NCBI RefSeq assembly: GCF_019448235.1
Contig: NZ_CP080409.1
Coordinates: 1,674,001-1,738,000, forward strand
Direction: 5' to 3'
Origin: Nocardioides panacisoli
Lineage (GTDB): Bacteria > Actinomycetota > Actinomycetes > Propionibacteriales > Nocardioidaceae
Length of the DNA: 64,000 bases
In this document: piece after piece, positions 57,097-64,000 of the stretch
How positions within the stretch are numbered: the first letter of the stretch is position 1
How the letters are laid out: every line of letters begins with the position of its first letter
Notes under the pieces: generated by a model
Seen by the model: the letters and a program-made list of their open reading frames with translations, nothing else
What the model was told of the DNA's origin: nothing
The model's database searches: none
Program-made: the position numbers and the translations under genes

Positions 57097-59118
57097 TCAG
57101 AGGGCCGCAGCGACCTCGGTGCCCTGCTTGATGGCGCGCTTGGCGTCGAGCTCGGCCGCGACGTCGGCGCCGCCGATGAGGTGGATCGCGGCGCGACCGC
57201 CTTCGCCGACCAGCTCCTCGTGCAGGCCCCGCACGGACTCCTGGCCGGCGCAGACCACGACGTGGTCGATGTCGAGGACCTGCGGGACGCCGTCGACGCG
57301 GATGTGCAGGCCGGCGTCGTCGACCCGGTCATAGGTGACGCCGGAGAGCTGGTGGACACCACTGTCCTTGATGACCGCGCGGTGGACCCACCCGGTCGTC
57401 TTGCCCAGCCCCTTGCCCTGGCGGGACTCCTTGCGCTGCAGCAGCCAGACCTCGCGTCGGGGGTCCCGGGGCTGCTTCTCGGCGAGGCCACCGGGGACGT
57501 CCGGGTCCTCACTGACGCCCCAGTGCACCTTCCACTCCGCGAGGCTCTCCTCGCGGTGGACGAGCAGCTCGGTCACGTCGAAGCCGATGCCACCGGCGCC
57601 GATCACCGCGACCCGGTCGCCGATCGGCACCGCCCCGGTGATGGCGTCGGGATAGGACACGACCTTGGGGTGGTCCATCCCGACGATGCCGGGGTCGCGG
57701 GGCGCGACACCGGTGGCGACCACGACGTCGTCGTACCCGGCGAGCAGGTCCGGGGTGGCCGGGGTCGCGAGCTTCACGTCGACGCCGAGGACCTCCATCC
57801 GGCGGGCGTAGTAGCGCAGCGTCTCGGCGAACTCCTCCTTGCCGGGGATCTGCATCGCCAGCCGGAACTGGCCGCCGATCTCCTCGGCCGCCTCGAACAG
57901 CGTGACGGCGTGCCCGCGCTCCGCGGCGGTCACGGCCGCCGAGAGACCCGCGGGTCCGGCGCCGACGACGGCGACGCGCTTGGCCGAGCGCGTCGGGCCG
58001 ATGACCAGCTCGGTCTCGTGGCAGGCGCGCGGGTTGACCAGGCACGAGGCGCGTTGGGCCTTGAAGGTGTGGTCCAGGCAGGCCTGATTGCAGCCGATGC
58101 AGGTGTTGATCTCGTCCGCGCGGCCCTCGCGGGCCTTGGCGACCAGGTCGGGGTCGGCCAGGAACGGCCGCGCCATGGAGACCAGATCGATGCCGCGGGC
58201 GAGCAGGTCCTCGGCGACCTCGGGGGTGTTGATGCGGTTGCTCGCGCAGACCGGGATGTCCACGACGTCCTTGAGGCGCAGCGTGGTGTCGGCCCAGGCC
58301 GCGCGCGGGACGCTGGTGACGATCGTGGGCACGCGCGCCTCGTGCCAGCCGATACCGGTGTTGATCACGTCGGCACCGGCGGCCTCGATACGCTGCGCGA
58401 GCTCGGCGATCTCCGACCAGGTCTGCCCCTCGGGCACCAGGTCGAGCAGCGACTGGCGGTACATCACGAAGAAGTCCTCGCCCAGCTCCTCGCGGATCCG
58501 GCGCACGATCTCGACGGGGAACCGCATCCGCTTCTCCGCCGATCCGCCCCAGCGGTCGGTGCGCTGGTTGGTGGTCCCCCGCAGGAACTGGTTGATCAGG
58601 TAGCCCTCCGAGCCCATGATCTCCACGCCGTCGTAGCCGGCCTTGCGTGCCAGCTTGGCGCTGTCCACGAAGTCGTTGACGGTGCGTTCGACCGCCCGCG
58701 TCGACAGCGCGGACGCCTTGAAGGGCGTGATCGGCGACTGCGACGCACTCGCCGACACGCTGAACGGCGTGTAGCCGTAGCGCCCCGCGTGCAGCAGCTG
58801 GAGCGCGATGCGGCCCCCCTCGGCGTGCACCGCCTCGGTGACGCGACGGTGGCGCATGGCGTTGAGCCGCGTGGTCATCTGCGAGCCGAACGGCAGCAGC
58901 CACCCACGCACGTTGGGCGAGTAGCCGCCGGTGACCATGAGGCCGACCCCGCCGCGGGCGCGCTCGGCGAAGTACGCCGCGAGCTCGTCGACGTGCCAGG
59001 GCCGGTCCTCCAGGCCGGTGTGCATCGAGCCCATGACCGCGCGGGACTGGAGGTCGAGGCCGCCGACGCGCGCGGGTGAGGTCAGCAGCGGGAATGCGGT
59101 GGCGGTGGTGCTCGTCAT
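57097..59118 (-). CDS. 2,4-dienoyl-CoA reductase-like flavoenzyme (FadH/OYE family)
   Basis: A 673-residue oxidoreductase: an N-terminal flavin TIM barrel (about 1-370; LLHAGRYGYTPFSVSAS, GYDGVEIMGSEGYLINQFL), a [4Fe-4S] cluster site CIGCNQACLDHTFKAQRASC, and a C-terminal FAD/NAD(P) domain (VAVVGAGPAGLSAAV). This domain order is that of bacterial 2,4-dienoyl-CoA reductase, needed to degrade polyunsaturated fatty acids; related enzymes act on other enoates. The cofactor is NADPH in FadH. The ATG overlaps a PadR regulator gene by 4 bases, so the regulator and enzyme are cotranscribed. Confidence 0.9.
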   Translation of the reverse strand: MTSTTATAFPLLTSPARVGGLDLQSRAVMGSMHTGLEDRPWHVDELAAYFAERARGGVGLMVTGGYSPNVRGWLLPFGSQMTTRLNAMRHRRVTEAVHAEGGRIALQLLHAGRYGYTPFSVSASASQSPITPFKASALSTRAVERTVNDFVDSAKLARKAGYDGVEIMGSEGYLINQFLRGTTNQRTDRWGGSAEKRMRFPVEIVRRIREELGEDFFVMYRQSLLDLVPEGQTWSEIAELAQRIEAAGADVINTGIGWHEARVPTIVTSVPRAAWADTTLRLKDVVDIPVCASNRINTPEVAEDLLARGIDLVSMARPFLADPDLVAKAREGRADEINTCIGCNQACLDHTFKAQRASCLVNPRACHETELVIGPTRSAKRVAVVGAGPAGLSAAVTAAERGHAVTLFEAAEEIGGQFRLAMQIPGKEEFAETLRYYARRMEVLGVDVKLATPATPDLLAGYDDVVVATGVAPRDPGIVGMDHPKVVSYPDAITGAVPIGDRVAVIGAGGIGFDVTELLVHREESLAEWKVHWGVSEDPDVPGGLAEKQPRDPRREVWLLQRKESRQGKGLGKTTGWVHRAVIKDSGVHQLSGVTYDRVDDAGLHIRVDGVPQVLDIDHVVVCAGQESVRGLHEELVGEGGRAAIHLIGGADVAAELDAKRAIKQGTEVAAAL

Positions 59119-59666
59119 CGGTGGGAGTCCTTCGTGGTGTCGTGGGCGTCGAGGTACTCGGTGAGCCACTGGATCCAGAACTGCTCGACCAACAGGCCGC
59201 CGCGCAGCACCAGGTAGATGTCCAGGTCGGCTCCGGTCAGGGCGCCGGGATCCGGGAAGTCCCGGCCGGCGAGGTACTCATAGAGGGAGTGCCGCTTGGT
59301 GTGCTCCTCGCGGAGGCGGCGTACGTCGTCCAGCACCGCGGCGCGATCGCCCAGCGAGGCGCCGCGCAGCTTCACGCCGATGTCGCTGCGCACCGGGTCC
59401 GAGGTGGTGGGCTCGGCGATCCAGCGCCGCAGCTCCTCCCGGCCGGCCGGGGTGACGGCGTACTCCTTCTTGGCCGGGCGGTCGACCTGCGGGACGACCT
59501 GGACGCTCACCCAGCCCGACCGCTCCATCTTGGCCAGCACGCGGTAGATCTGCTGGTGCGTGGCCGTCCAGAAGTAGCCGATCGAGGCGTCGAAGCGACG
59601 CGTCAGCTCCGATCCCGCGGCGGCCCGCTCGCTGAGCGAGACCAGGATCGCGTGCTCGAGGGCCAT
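59115..59666 (-). CDS. PadR-family repressor
   Basis: A 183-residue PadR regulator with an N-terminal winged helix (LVSLSERAAAGSELTRRFDAS, FWTATHQQIYRVLAKMERSGWVSV) and a C-terminal helical dimer domain (PadR C-terminal region, IYLVLRGGLLVEQFWIQWLTEYL). It shares a promoter with the enzyme downstream. A perfect 20-base inverted repeat lies 28 bases before the ATG and is the likely operator. CACCAT lies 6 bases before the ATG, where a leaderless transcript would begin. The ligand is unknown; phenolic acids are typical PadR inducers. Confidence 0.88.
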   Translation of the reverse strand: MALEHAILVSLSERAAAGSELTRRFDASIGYFWTATHQQIYRVLAKMERSGWVSVQVVPQVDRPAKKEYAVTPAGREELRRWIAEPTTSDPVRSDIGVKLRGASLGDRAAVLDDVRRLREEHTKRHSLYEYLAGRDFPDPGALTGADLDIYLVLRGGLLVEQFWIQWLTEYLDAHDTTKDSHR

Positions 59667-59693
59667 GGCGTCATGGTGGCTGATTCCGCGCCA

Positions 59694-59713
59694 CTATGCA
59701 ACTCGTTGCATAG
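59694..59713. promoter_or_regulatory. perfect inverted repeat, candidate PadR operator
   Basis: CTATGCAACTCGTTGCATAG has two 8-base perfect half-sites around a 4-base centre. It lies 28 bases before the padR start and between two genes facing the same strand, so repression of the padR-fadH-like operon is the natural reading. Confidence 0.7.
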
Positions 59714-59724
59714 CGGCCTGACGC

Positions 59725-59763
59725 ACGACCGCCCCGCACCGGACATCCGGGCGGGGCGGTCGT
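59725..59763 (-). terminator. stem-loop terminator of the HU gene
   Basis: ACGACCGCCCCGC and GCGGGGCGGTCGT form a 13-base perfect stem with a 13-base loop, starting 17 bases after the stop of the HU gene on the minus strand. Confidence 0.8.
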
Positions 59764-59779
59764 GGGAGACGGGAACGCC

Positions 59780-60097
59780 TCAGGCGTCGCGCTCCTTGCG
59801 CATCGCAGCCTGGTCCTTCTTGCTGGCTGCGACGTACTTCTTCAGGCCAGCGCCGGCCTTGAACGCGGGGGCGTTGGTCTTCTTGATCTTGATCGGCTCT
59901 CCGGTCTGCGGGTTGCGCGCCGTGCGGGCCGGGCGCTCACGCTTCTCGAAGGTGCCGAACCCCGGGAGCGTCACGCGGTCGCCGTCGGCGACCGCGTCGC
60001 TGATGACGTTCAGGGTCTGCCCGAACGCGCGGTTGGCGTCGGCCTTGGACAGTCCGGTCCGCTTCGCCAGCTCCTCGACGAGCTCTGCCTTGTTCAT
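59780..60097 (-). CDS. hup: HU-family DNA-binding protein
   Basis: A 105-residue HU protein that bends and compacts DNA. MNKAELVEELAKRTGLSKADANRAF, VTLPGFGTFEKRERPARTARNPQTGEPIKI and FKAGAGLKKYV follow the HU/IHF fold. It has only a short basic tail (ASKKDQAAMRKERDA) and lacks the long lysine-rich C-terminus of mycobacterial HupB, so it is an HU type as found in Streptomyces HupA. The ATG has GGAAGG 9 bases upstream. A strong terminator follows. Confidence 0.95.
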   Translation of the reverse strand: MNKAELVEELAKRTGLSKADANRAFGQTLNVISDAVADGDRVTLPGFGTFEKRERPARTARNPQTGEPIKIKKTNAPAFKAGAGLKKYVAASKKDQAAMRKERDA

Positions 60098-60158
60098 CTG
60101 GTGCACCTTCCAAACTCGAGTGGCCCTTCCCGCCGGTGCAGGCAGGAAGGTATCGGCG

Positions 60159-60173
60159 TCGCCATGATGGCGA
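60159..60173. promoter_or_regulatory. 15-base palindrome before the HU gene
   Basis: TCGCCAT and ATGGCGA surround one central base, 62 bases from the HU start. A possible operator in the 204-base gap between HU and the arsenic operon. The gap also holds an AAGCCCG/CGGGCTT hairpin at 60207-60226. Confidence 0.4.
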
Positions 60174-60264
60174 ACATCACCACATCGGGGGCGACGGCAC
60201 GCCGAGAAGCCCGATTCTGCGGGCTTTCCGGGCGTTGCCGGCGACGCGGGGAGCCGAGACGGAC

Positions 60265-60312
60265 TTGACACTCCCGATTTAGTTCAGTGAGCATTGAGTC
60301 AATGAACACTGA
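60265..60312 (+). promoter_or_regulatory. arsenic operon promoter and ArsR-type operator
   Basis: TTGACA (60265-60270) and GAGCAT (60289-60294) are separated by 18 bases. A nested inverted repeat at 60284-60312, TCAGTG...CATTGA-G-TCAATG...CACTGA, covers the -10 element and the start codon region, as in ArsR/SmtB operators. Confidence 0.7.
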
Positions 60313-60979
60313 GGTAGATTCGGAGCTCGTGCGACGGGCAGCCGTCCACGCCGCGCTCGGCGAGCCGGCGCGGTTGCGCATCGTCGACACGCTCCGCACC
60401 GGTGACGCCTCCCCCTCGGAGCTGGCGGGGATGCTCGCGATGCCCTCGAACCTGCTGGCCCACCACCTCAAGACCCTGGAGGCTGCCGGCGTCGTGACGC
60501 GGCACCGCTCCGAGGGCGACGGCCGCCGCACGTACCTGACGCTGGCCGCGAGCCCCGACGACCCGGCGGCGACCGTGGTCGGCTCGCCCCCCGGGCGCGT
60601 GGTGTTCGTGTGCACCGCCAACTCGGCCCGTTCCCACCTCGCGGCGGCGCTGTGGCGCCGCGCCAGCGCCGTGCCGACCGCGTCGGCGGGCACGCACCCG
60701 GCCGATCGCATCGCCCCCGGCGCACTCGCGGCGGCGGCGCGGCACGACCTGGACCTGCCCGAGGTCGCGCCGCGCCACCTCGACGAGGTCAGCGCCGCGG
60801 GCGACCTCGTGGTCACCGTGTGCGACCGCGCCCACGAGGAGCTCGGCACCAGCGGCGACGTGCACTGGTCGGTGCCCGACCCGGTGCGCCCCGGCACCGC
60901 GCGCGCCTTCGACGCGGCGTACGACGACCTGGCCCGGCGGGTGGGCGAGCTCACCCGGCGCGTCTCCCCCACCGCCTGA
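60302..60979 (+). CDS. ArsR repressor fused to a low-molecular-weight phosphatase/arsenate reductase domain
   Basis: A 225-residue fusion. Residues 1-95 are an ArsR winged helix (HAALGEPARLRIVDTLRTGDASPSELAGMLAMPSNLLAHHLKTLEAAGVV); residues 100-225 are a low-molecular-weight protein tyrosine phosphatase/arsenate reductase fold with the active-site loop VFVCTANSARS (Cys-x5-Arg). The canonical arsenic-binding cysteine pair of ArsR (ELCVCDL) is not seen, so the C-terminal domain may serve as sensor or reductase. ATG 60302 is preferred because the GTG at 60287 lies inside the promoter; the -10 element is 7 bases upstream. The second arsenate reductase gene follows after 55 bases. Confidence 0.88.
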   Translation: MNTEVDSELVRRAAVHAALGEPARLRIVDTLRTGDASPSELAGMLAMPSNLLAHHLKTLEAAGVVTRHRSEGDGRRTYLTLAASPDDPAATVVGSPPGRVVFVCTANSARSHLAAALWRRASAVPTASAGTHPADRIAPGALAAAARHDLDLPEVAPRHLDEVSAAGDLVVTVCDRAHEELGTSGDVHWSVPDPVRPGTARAFDAAYDDLARRVGELTRRVSPTA

Positions 60980-61034
60980 CTCCCCATCGACCACCCCATC
61001 AGCCCGCACCAACGGACATCCGAGAGGCCGCGCC

Positions 61035-61688
61035 ATGAGCATCCACGAGCACCCCGACATCACCCTCGACCAGCGTCTCGCACTCAAGAGCGCCGCGACC
61101 CGGCTGGCCGACCACTTCGCCGGCAGCTTCAACAGCGAGACGATCGAGCGGTTCCTCACGACCTCCTACGACCAGTTCGCCAGCCACGCCACGATGCCGA
61201 ACTTCCTGCCCCTGCTGGCCGAGCGGTTCGCCAAGCAGCGCCTGCAGGCCGCTGCCCGGGTCGAGGGCCACGGCACCGACGGCACGCCGATCGCGCTGTT
61301 CCTGTGCGTGCACAACGCCGGTCGCTCCCAGATGGCACTGGGTTTCTTCAACCACTACGCCGGCGGTCGGGCGATCGCCTGGTCCGGCGGCTCCGAGCCG
61401 GGCGAGTCGGTGAATCCGGCGGCCGTTGCCGCGATGGCCGAGCGCGACATCGACATCGCGACGGAGTACCCCAAGCCGTGGACCGACGAGATCGTGCGCG
61501 CGGCCGACGTCGTGGTGACGATGGGCTGCGGCGACGAGTGCCCCTACTTCCCCGGCAAGCGCTACCAGGACTGGCAGCTCGACGACCCCGCCGGCATGGA
61601 CGTCGCGGGCGTGCGCCCGGTCCGCGACGAGATCGAGCGCCGCGTGCTGGCCCTGCTCGAGGAGCTCGGGGTGCCGGCCGCGCGTTGA
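61035..61688 (+). CDS. arsenate reductase, mycothiol-type (ArsC with N-terminal helical domain)
   Basis: A 217-residue arsenate reductase of the actinobacterial type: an N-terminal three-helix bundle (about 1-80) joined to a low-molecular-weight phosphatase domain with LFLCVHNAGRSQMA (active-site Cys and Arg) and the second Cys segment in MGCGDECPYF. Corynebacterial ArsC1 enzymes of this class transfer arsenate to mycothiol and mycoredoxin rather than to thioredoxin. It is cotranscribed with the ArsR-fusion gene, forming a detoxification module. No arsenite exporter (ArsB/Acr3) lies in the window, so export must be encoded elsewhere. Confidence 0.9.
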   Translation: MSIHEHPDITLDQRLALKSAATRLADHFAGSFNSETIERFLTTSYDQFASHATMPNFLPLLAERFAKQRLQAAARVEGHGTDGTPIALFLCVHNAGRSQMALGFFNHYAGGRAIAWSGGSEPGESVNPAAVAAMAERDIDIATEYPKPWTDEIVRAADVVVTMGCGDECPYFPGKRYQDWQLDDPAGMDVAGVRPVRDEIERRVLALLEELGVPAAR

Positions 61689-61710
61689 GCGACACACCTC
61701 GGACGGACCA

Positions 61711-61740
61711 TTGACCCGATCGAGGCAACACGTGTTCACT
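61711..61740 (+). promoter_or_regulatory. promoter and operator 3 (FabR/DesT-type) of the second desaturase operon
   Basis: TTGACC (61711) lies 18 bases before TTCACT (61735-61740), 7 bases before the GTG. On the minus strand the 18-mer 61740-61723 reads AGTGAACACGTGTTGCCT, sharing the AGTGAACA.GTGT core with the operators at 10909 and 10977. It overlaps the -10 element, so binding would repress. Confidence 0.65.
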
Positions 61741-61747
61741 GACCCCC

Positions 61748-62824
61748 GTGGCGCAGCGCACAGTGACATGGGAACGGGTCCGTCGGGCCAGCGACAAGCT
61801 CACGACTCCCCTCCTCCCCGATGACTACCTGACGCTGCTCAACCCGCTGTGGAGCTCCCGCGAGCTGCGCGGCCGCGTGGAGAAGGTCGTCCGGGAGACC
61901 GAGGACGCGGCGACGCTCGTCATCCGGCCGGGCTGGGGCTGGAACTACCACCACCGGCCCGGGCAGTACGTCGGCATCGGCGTGCAGGTCGGCGGCAAGT
62001 TCCACTGGCGCTCCTACTCGGTGAGCTCGGAGCCCAAGAAGGACGGGCGCCACCTGGCGATCACCGTGCGGGCGATGCCCGAGGGCTTCCTCTCCTCCCA
62101 CCTGGTCAACGGACTGGAGCCGGGCACCATCGTGCGCCTCGCACTGCCCAGCGGCGACTTCGTGCTGCCCGACCCGCCGCCGGCCAAGAGCCTCTTCCTC
62201 GTCGGCGGCAGCGGCATCACGCCGGTGATGGCCATGCTGCGCACGCTGGACCGCCGCGACACGATGGGCGACGTCGCCGTCCACTACGCCTCCACCACCC
62301 CGGAGCGGATGATCTTCCGCGACGAGCTCCAGCGCCTGCACCACACCCATCCCAGCCTCGTCGTGCACGAGTGGTTCTCCGACGAGCAGGGCATTTTCGA
62401 GCTCGCCGGCCTCGACGACCTCGTCCCCGACTGGCGCGAGCGGGAGACCTGGGCCTGCGGTCCGGGCCCGATGCTCGACGCGGTCGAGCAGTGGTGGGAG
62501 GACGCCGGCCTGACCGACCAGTTGCACCTGGAGCGCTTCGCCCTCGCGGCCCGGGAGAGCGACGGCGAGGGCGGCTCGATCGCCTTCCAGAACTCCGGCA
62601 AGCAGGCCGAGGCCGACGGTGCGACCACGGTCCTCGAGGCCGGCGAGTCCGCCGGCGTCGGCATGCCCTACGGCTGCCGGGTCGGCATCTGCCACACCTG
62701 CACGTTGACCAAGATCTCCGGCGCCGTGCAGGACGTGCGCAACGGCGAGAAGTTCGAGCAGCCCAACGAGCAGATCCAGACCTGCGTCACCGTCCCACTG
62801 GGCGAGTGCGTCATCGACATCTGA
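61748..62824 (+). CDS. ferredoxin reductase feeding the second desaturase
   Basis: A 358-residue flavoprotein, a paralogue of the reductase at 9760: FAD domain (about 45-145; RSYSVS), NAD(P)H domain (GGSGITPVMAML; WACGPGPMLDAV) and C-terminal [2Fe-2S] domain with CRVGICHTC and a final Cys in QTCVTVPLG. It supplies electrons from NAD(P)H to the desaturase whose ATG is 34 bases downstream. The GTG start follows an AGTGAAC-type operator by 7 bases, like its paralogue, so both are expected to answer to the same TetR repressor. Confidence 0.92.
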   Translation: MAQRTVTWERVRRASDKLTTPLLPDDYLTLLNPLWSSRELRGRVEKVVRETEDAATLVIRPGWGWNYHHRPGQYVGIGVQVGGKFHWRSYSVSSEPKKDGRHLAITVRAMPEGFLSSHLVNGLEPGTIVRLALPSGDFVLPDPPPAKSLFLVGGSGITPVMAMLRTLDRRDTMGDVAVHYASTTPERMIFRDELQRLHHTHPSLVVHEWFSDEQGIFELAGLDDLVPDWRERETWACGPGPMLDAVEQWWEDAGLTDQLHLERFALAARESDGEGGSIAFQNSGKQAEADGATTVLEAGESAGVGMPYGCRVGICHTCTLTKISGAVQDVRNGEKFEQPNEQIQTCVTVPLGECVIDI

Positions 62825-62858
62825 CTCCTTCGACCCCACGACCGAGAGGACCCACCCC

Positions 62859-64000
62859 ATGGCCATCGCCGACGTCGCCGAGTACGCCCACCTCACCGAG
62901 GAGGAGGTCGAGCAGATCGGCGCCGAGCTGGACGCGCTGCGTCGCGAGATCGAGGAGTCGCGCGGCGCGGCGGACGCGGCGTACATCAACAAGGTGATCA
63001 AGGTGCAGCGCTGGCTCGCGGCCGGTGCGCGGATCGGGATGATCGCCAGTACGCCGCTGTCGGGGCGGGCACGCAAGGCCGCCCTCGGCGTGAGCGCGGC
63101 GGCCCTGGGGGTGGCCAAGATCCTGGAGAACATGGAGATCGGCCACAACGTCATGCACGGCCAGTGGGACTGGATGAACGACCCCGAGATCCACTCCTCG
63201 ACCTGGGAGTGGGACACCGGCCAGCCGGCCGAGCAGTGGAAGCACTCGCACAACTACATCCACCACCAGTTCACCAACGTGCTCGGCCACGACAACGACA
63301 TCGGCTACGGCGTGCTGCGCATGGCACGGGAGCAGAAGTGGCACCCGGCCAACCTCGGCCAGCCGGTCTACAACGCGCTGCTCGCCAGCCTCTTCCAGTG
63401 GGGCGTGGCGCTGCACGACCTGGACATCGAGGCGATCCGCAAGCTGGAGAAGGACCCCGAGGAGATGAAGCGGCAGCTCAAGCAGATCGCTGCCAAGGGA
63501 CGCAACCAGATCCTGAAGGACTACGTCCTCTACCCGGCACTGAGTGGTCCCAAGTGGAAGCAGGTCGTGGTCGCCAACGCCAGCGCCAACCTGATGCGCA
63601 ACGTCTGGTCCTACCTGATCATCTTCTGCGGCCACTTCCCCGACGAGGCGCTCCACTTCACCGAGGAGGAGCTGGAGGACGAGACGCGCGCGGAGTGGTA
63701 CCTGCGCCAGATCTACGGCACCGCCAACTTCGAGGGCGGCGAGCTGCTGCACATCATGAGCGGCAACCTCGGCTACCAGATCGAGCACCACCTCTACCCC
63801 GACCTGCCGAGCAACCGCTACGCCCAGATCGCCGTCCGCGTGCGGGCACTGTGCGACAAGTACGACCTGCCCTACACGACCGGACCGCTGCACCGGCAGT
63901 ACGGCCAGGTGCTGCGCACGATCATGAAGCTCTCGCTGCCCAACTCGATGACGACCGACGACAAGCCCGCGACCCCGGTGTCGGCCGAGGTGCGACACGG
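62859..64000 (+). CDS. second DesA3-like membrane fatty acid desaturase (3' end outside window)
   Basis: At least 380 residues; the window ends before a stop codon. The histidine boxes are HNVMH (96-100), HNYIHH (131-136) and YQIEHH near residue 310, where Tyr replaces the first His of the third box of the other copy. Overall it is a paralogue of the desaturase at 8543 with a different N-terminus and a shorter insert before the third box. AGAGGACC precedes the ATG. Together with the reductase 34 bases upstream it forms the second reductase-desaturase operon in this window. The substrate may be a different acyl chain. Confidence 0.9.
   Translation, partial: MAIADVAEYAHLTEEEVEQIGAELDALRREIEESRGAADAAYINKVIKVQRWLAAGARIGMIASTPLSGRARKAALGVSAAALGVAKILENMEIGHNVMHGQWDWMNDPEIHSSTWEWDTGQPAEQWKHSHNYIHHQFTNVLGHDNDIGYGVLRMAREQKWHPANLGQPVYNALLASLFQWGVALHDLDIEAIRKLEKDPEEMKRQLKQIAAKGRNQILKDYVLYPALSGPKWKQVVVANASANLMRNVWSYLIIFCGHFPDEALHFTEEELEDETRAEWYLRQIYGTANFEGGELLHIMSGNLGYQIEHHLYPDLPSNRYAQIAVRVRALCDKYDLPYTTGPLHRQYGQVLRTIMKLSLPNSMTTDDKPATPVSAEVRH

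Noticed and set aside
60207..60226. Terminator of the arsenic operon or HU gene from AAGCCCG/CGGGCTT
   Set aside because: It lies upstream of both divergent genes, so it cannot terminate either; it might be an operator or a relic.

Overview
The window comes from a high-GC actinobacterium, most likely Nocardioides or a close relative in the Nocardioidaceae/Propionibacteriales. The evidence is the very high G+C, many GTG starts, WhiB, SigR/RsrA, a PdtaS-type kinase, ribosomal protein bL37, ergothioneine genes, nickel superoxide dismutase with its maturation protease, and DesA3-type desaturases paired with ferredoxin reductases. It is coding-dense, with about 67 genes and no intergenic gap above 300 bases. 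I found no rRNA, tRNA, CRISPR array, prophage or insertion sequence.

Layout. 1-8.3 kb is a sugar phosphotransferase region: the tail of a mannitol-type EIIA gene, a DeoR regulator, two small genes, then a fructose operon (fruR-fruK-fruA-ptsH, minus strand) divergent from ptsI. 8.3-13.2 kb holds a small alpha-helical protein, a reductase-desaturase pair controlled by a FabR/DesT-like TetR repressor, and a DHA2 exporter. 13.4-18.2 kb is a four-gene module: sigma factor, 142-residue protein, cytoplasmic subtilisin-like protease with a (PVTSTN)6 linker, and a TPR protein with a C-terminal CHAT (caspase-like) protease domain. 18.2-24.1 kb carries a quinone-type oxidoreductase, malic enzyme, sodX/sodN, a cupin regulator, an FMN-binding protein and an RhtA-type exporter.

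24.3-33.9 kb is a conserved actinobacterial core block whose gene content and order I recall from Mycobacterium tuberculosis Rv3219-Rv3228: whiB1, pdtaS, rsrA, sigR, SRAP, aroA, rsgA, with a thiamine-diphosphate enzyme and bL37 between. 33.9-46.8 kb holds a DUF559-type gene between two 49-base direct repeats, hisN, a CBS protein, a response regulator, a histidine kinase fused to a DUF4153/4173-type membrane domain, FKBP, and assorted enzymes and regulators. 46.8-53.8 kb is a thiol/redox island: TlpA-like lipoprotein, CcdA, a disulfide-type flavoprotein, egtB, egtD and a DsbA-like protein. 53.9-60.1 kb has Crp/Fnr, SDR, MFS, an FadH-like reductase with its PadR regulator, and an HU protein. 60.3-61.7 kb is an arsenic module, and the window ends in a second reductase-desaturase operon cut by the window edge.

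Links between regions. An 18-base sequence, AGTGAAC followed by a GTGT-type half, occurs twice between the TetR repressor (11010) and the first reductase (10890), and again just before the second reductase (61748). The two desaturase systems at opposite ends of the window are therefore probably one regulon. sigR is preceded by an exact GGAAT-18-GTT SigR-type promoter. At least 19 genes have a -10-like hexamer exactly 6 bases before the start codon, the geometry of leaderless transcripts, and this was used to choose starts.
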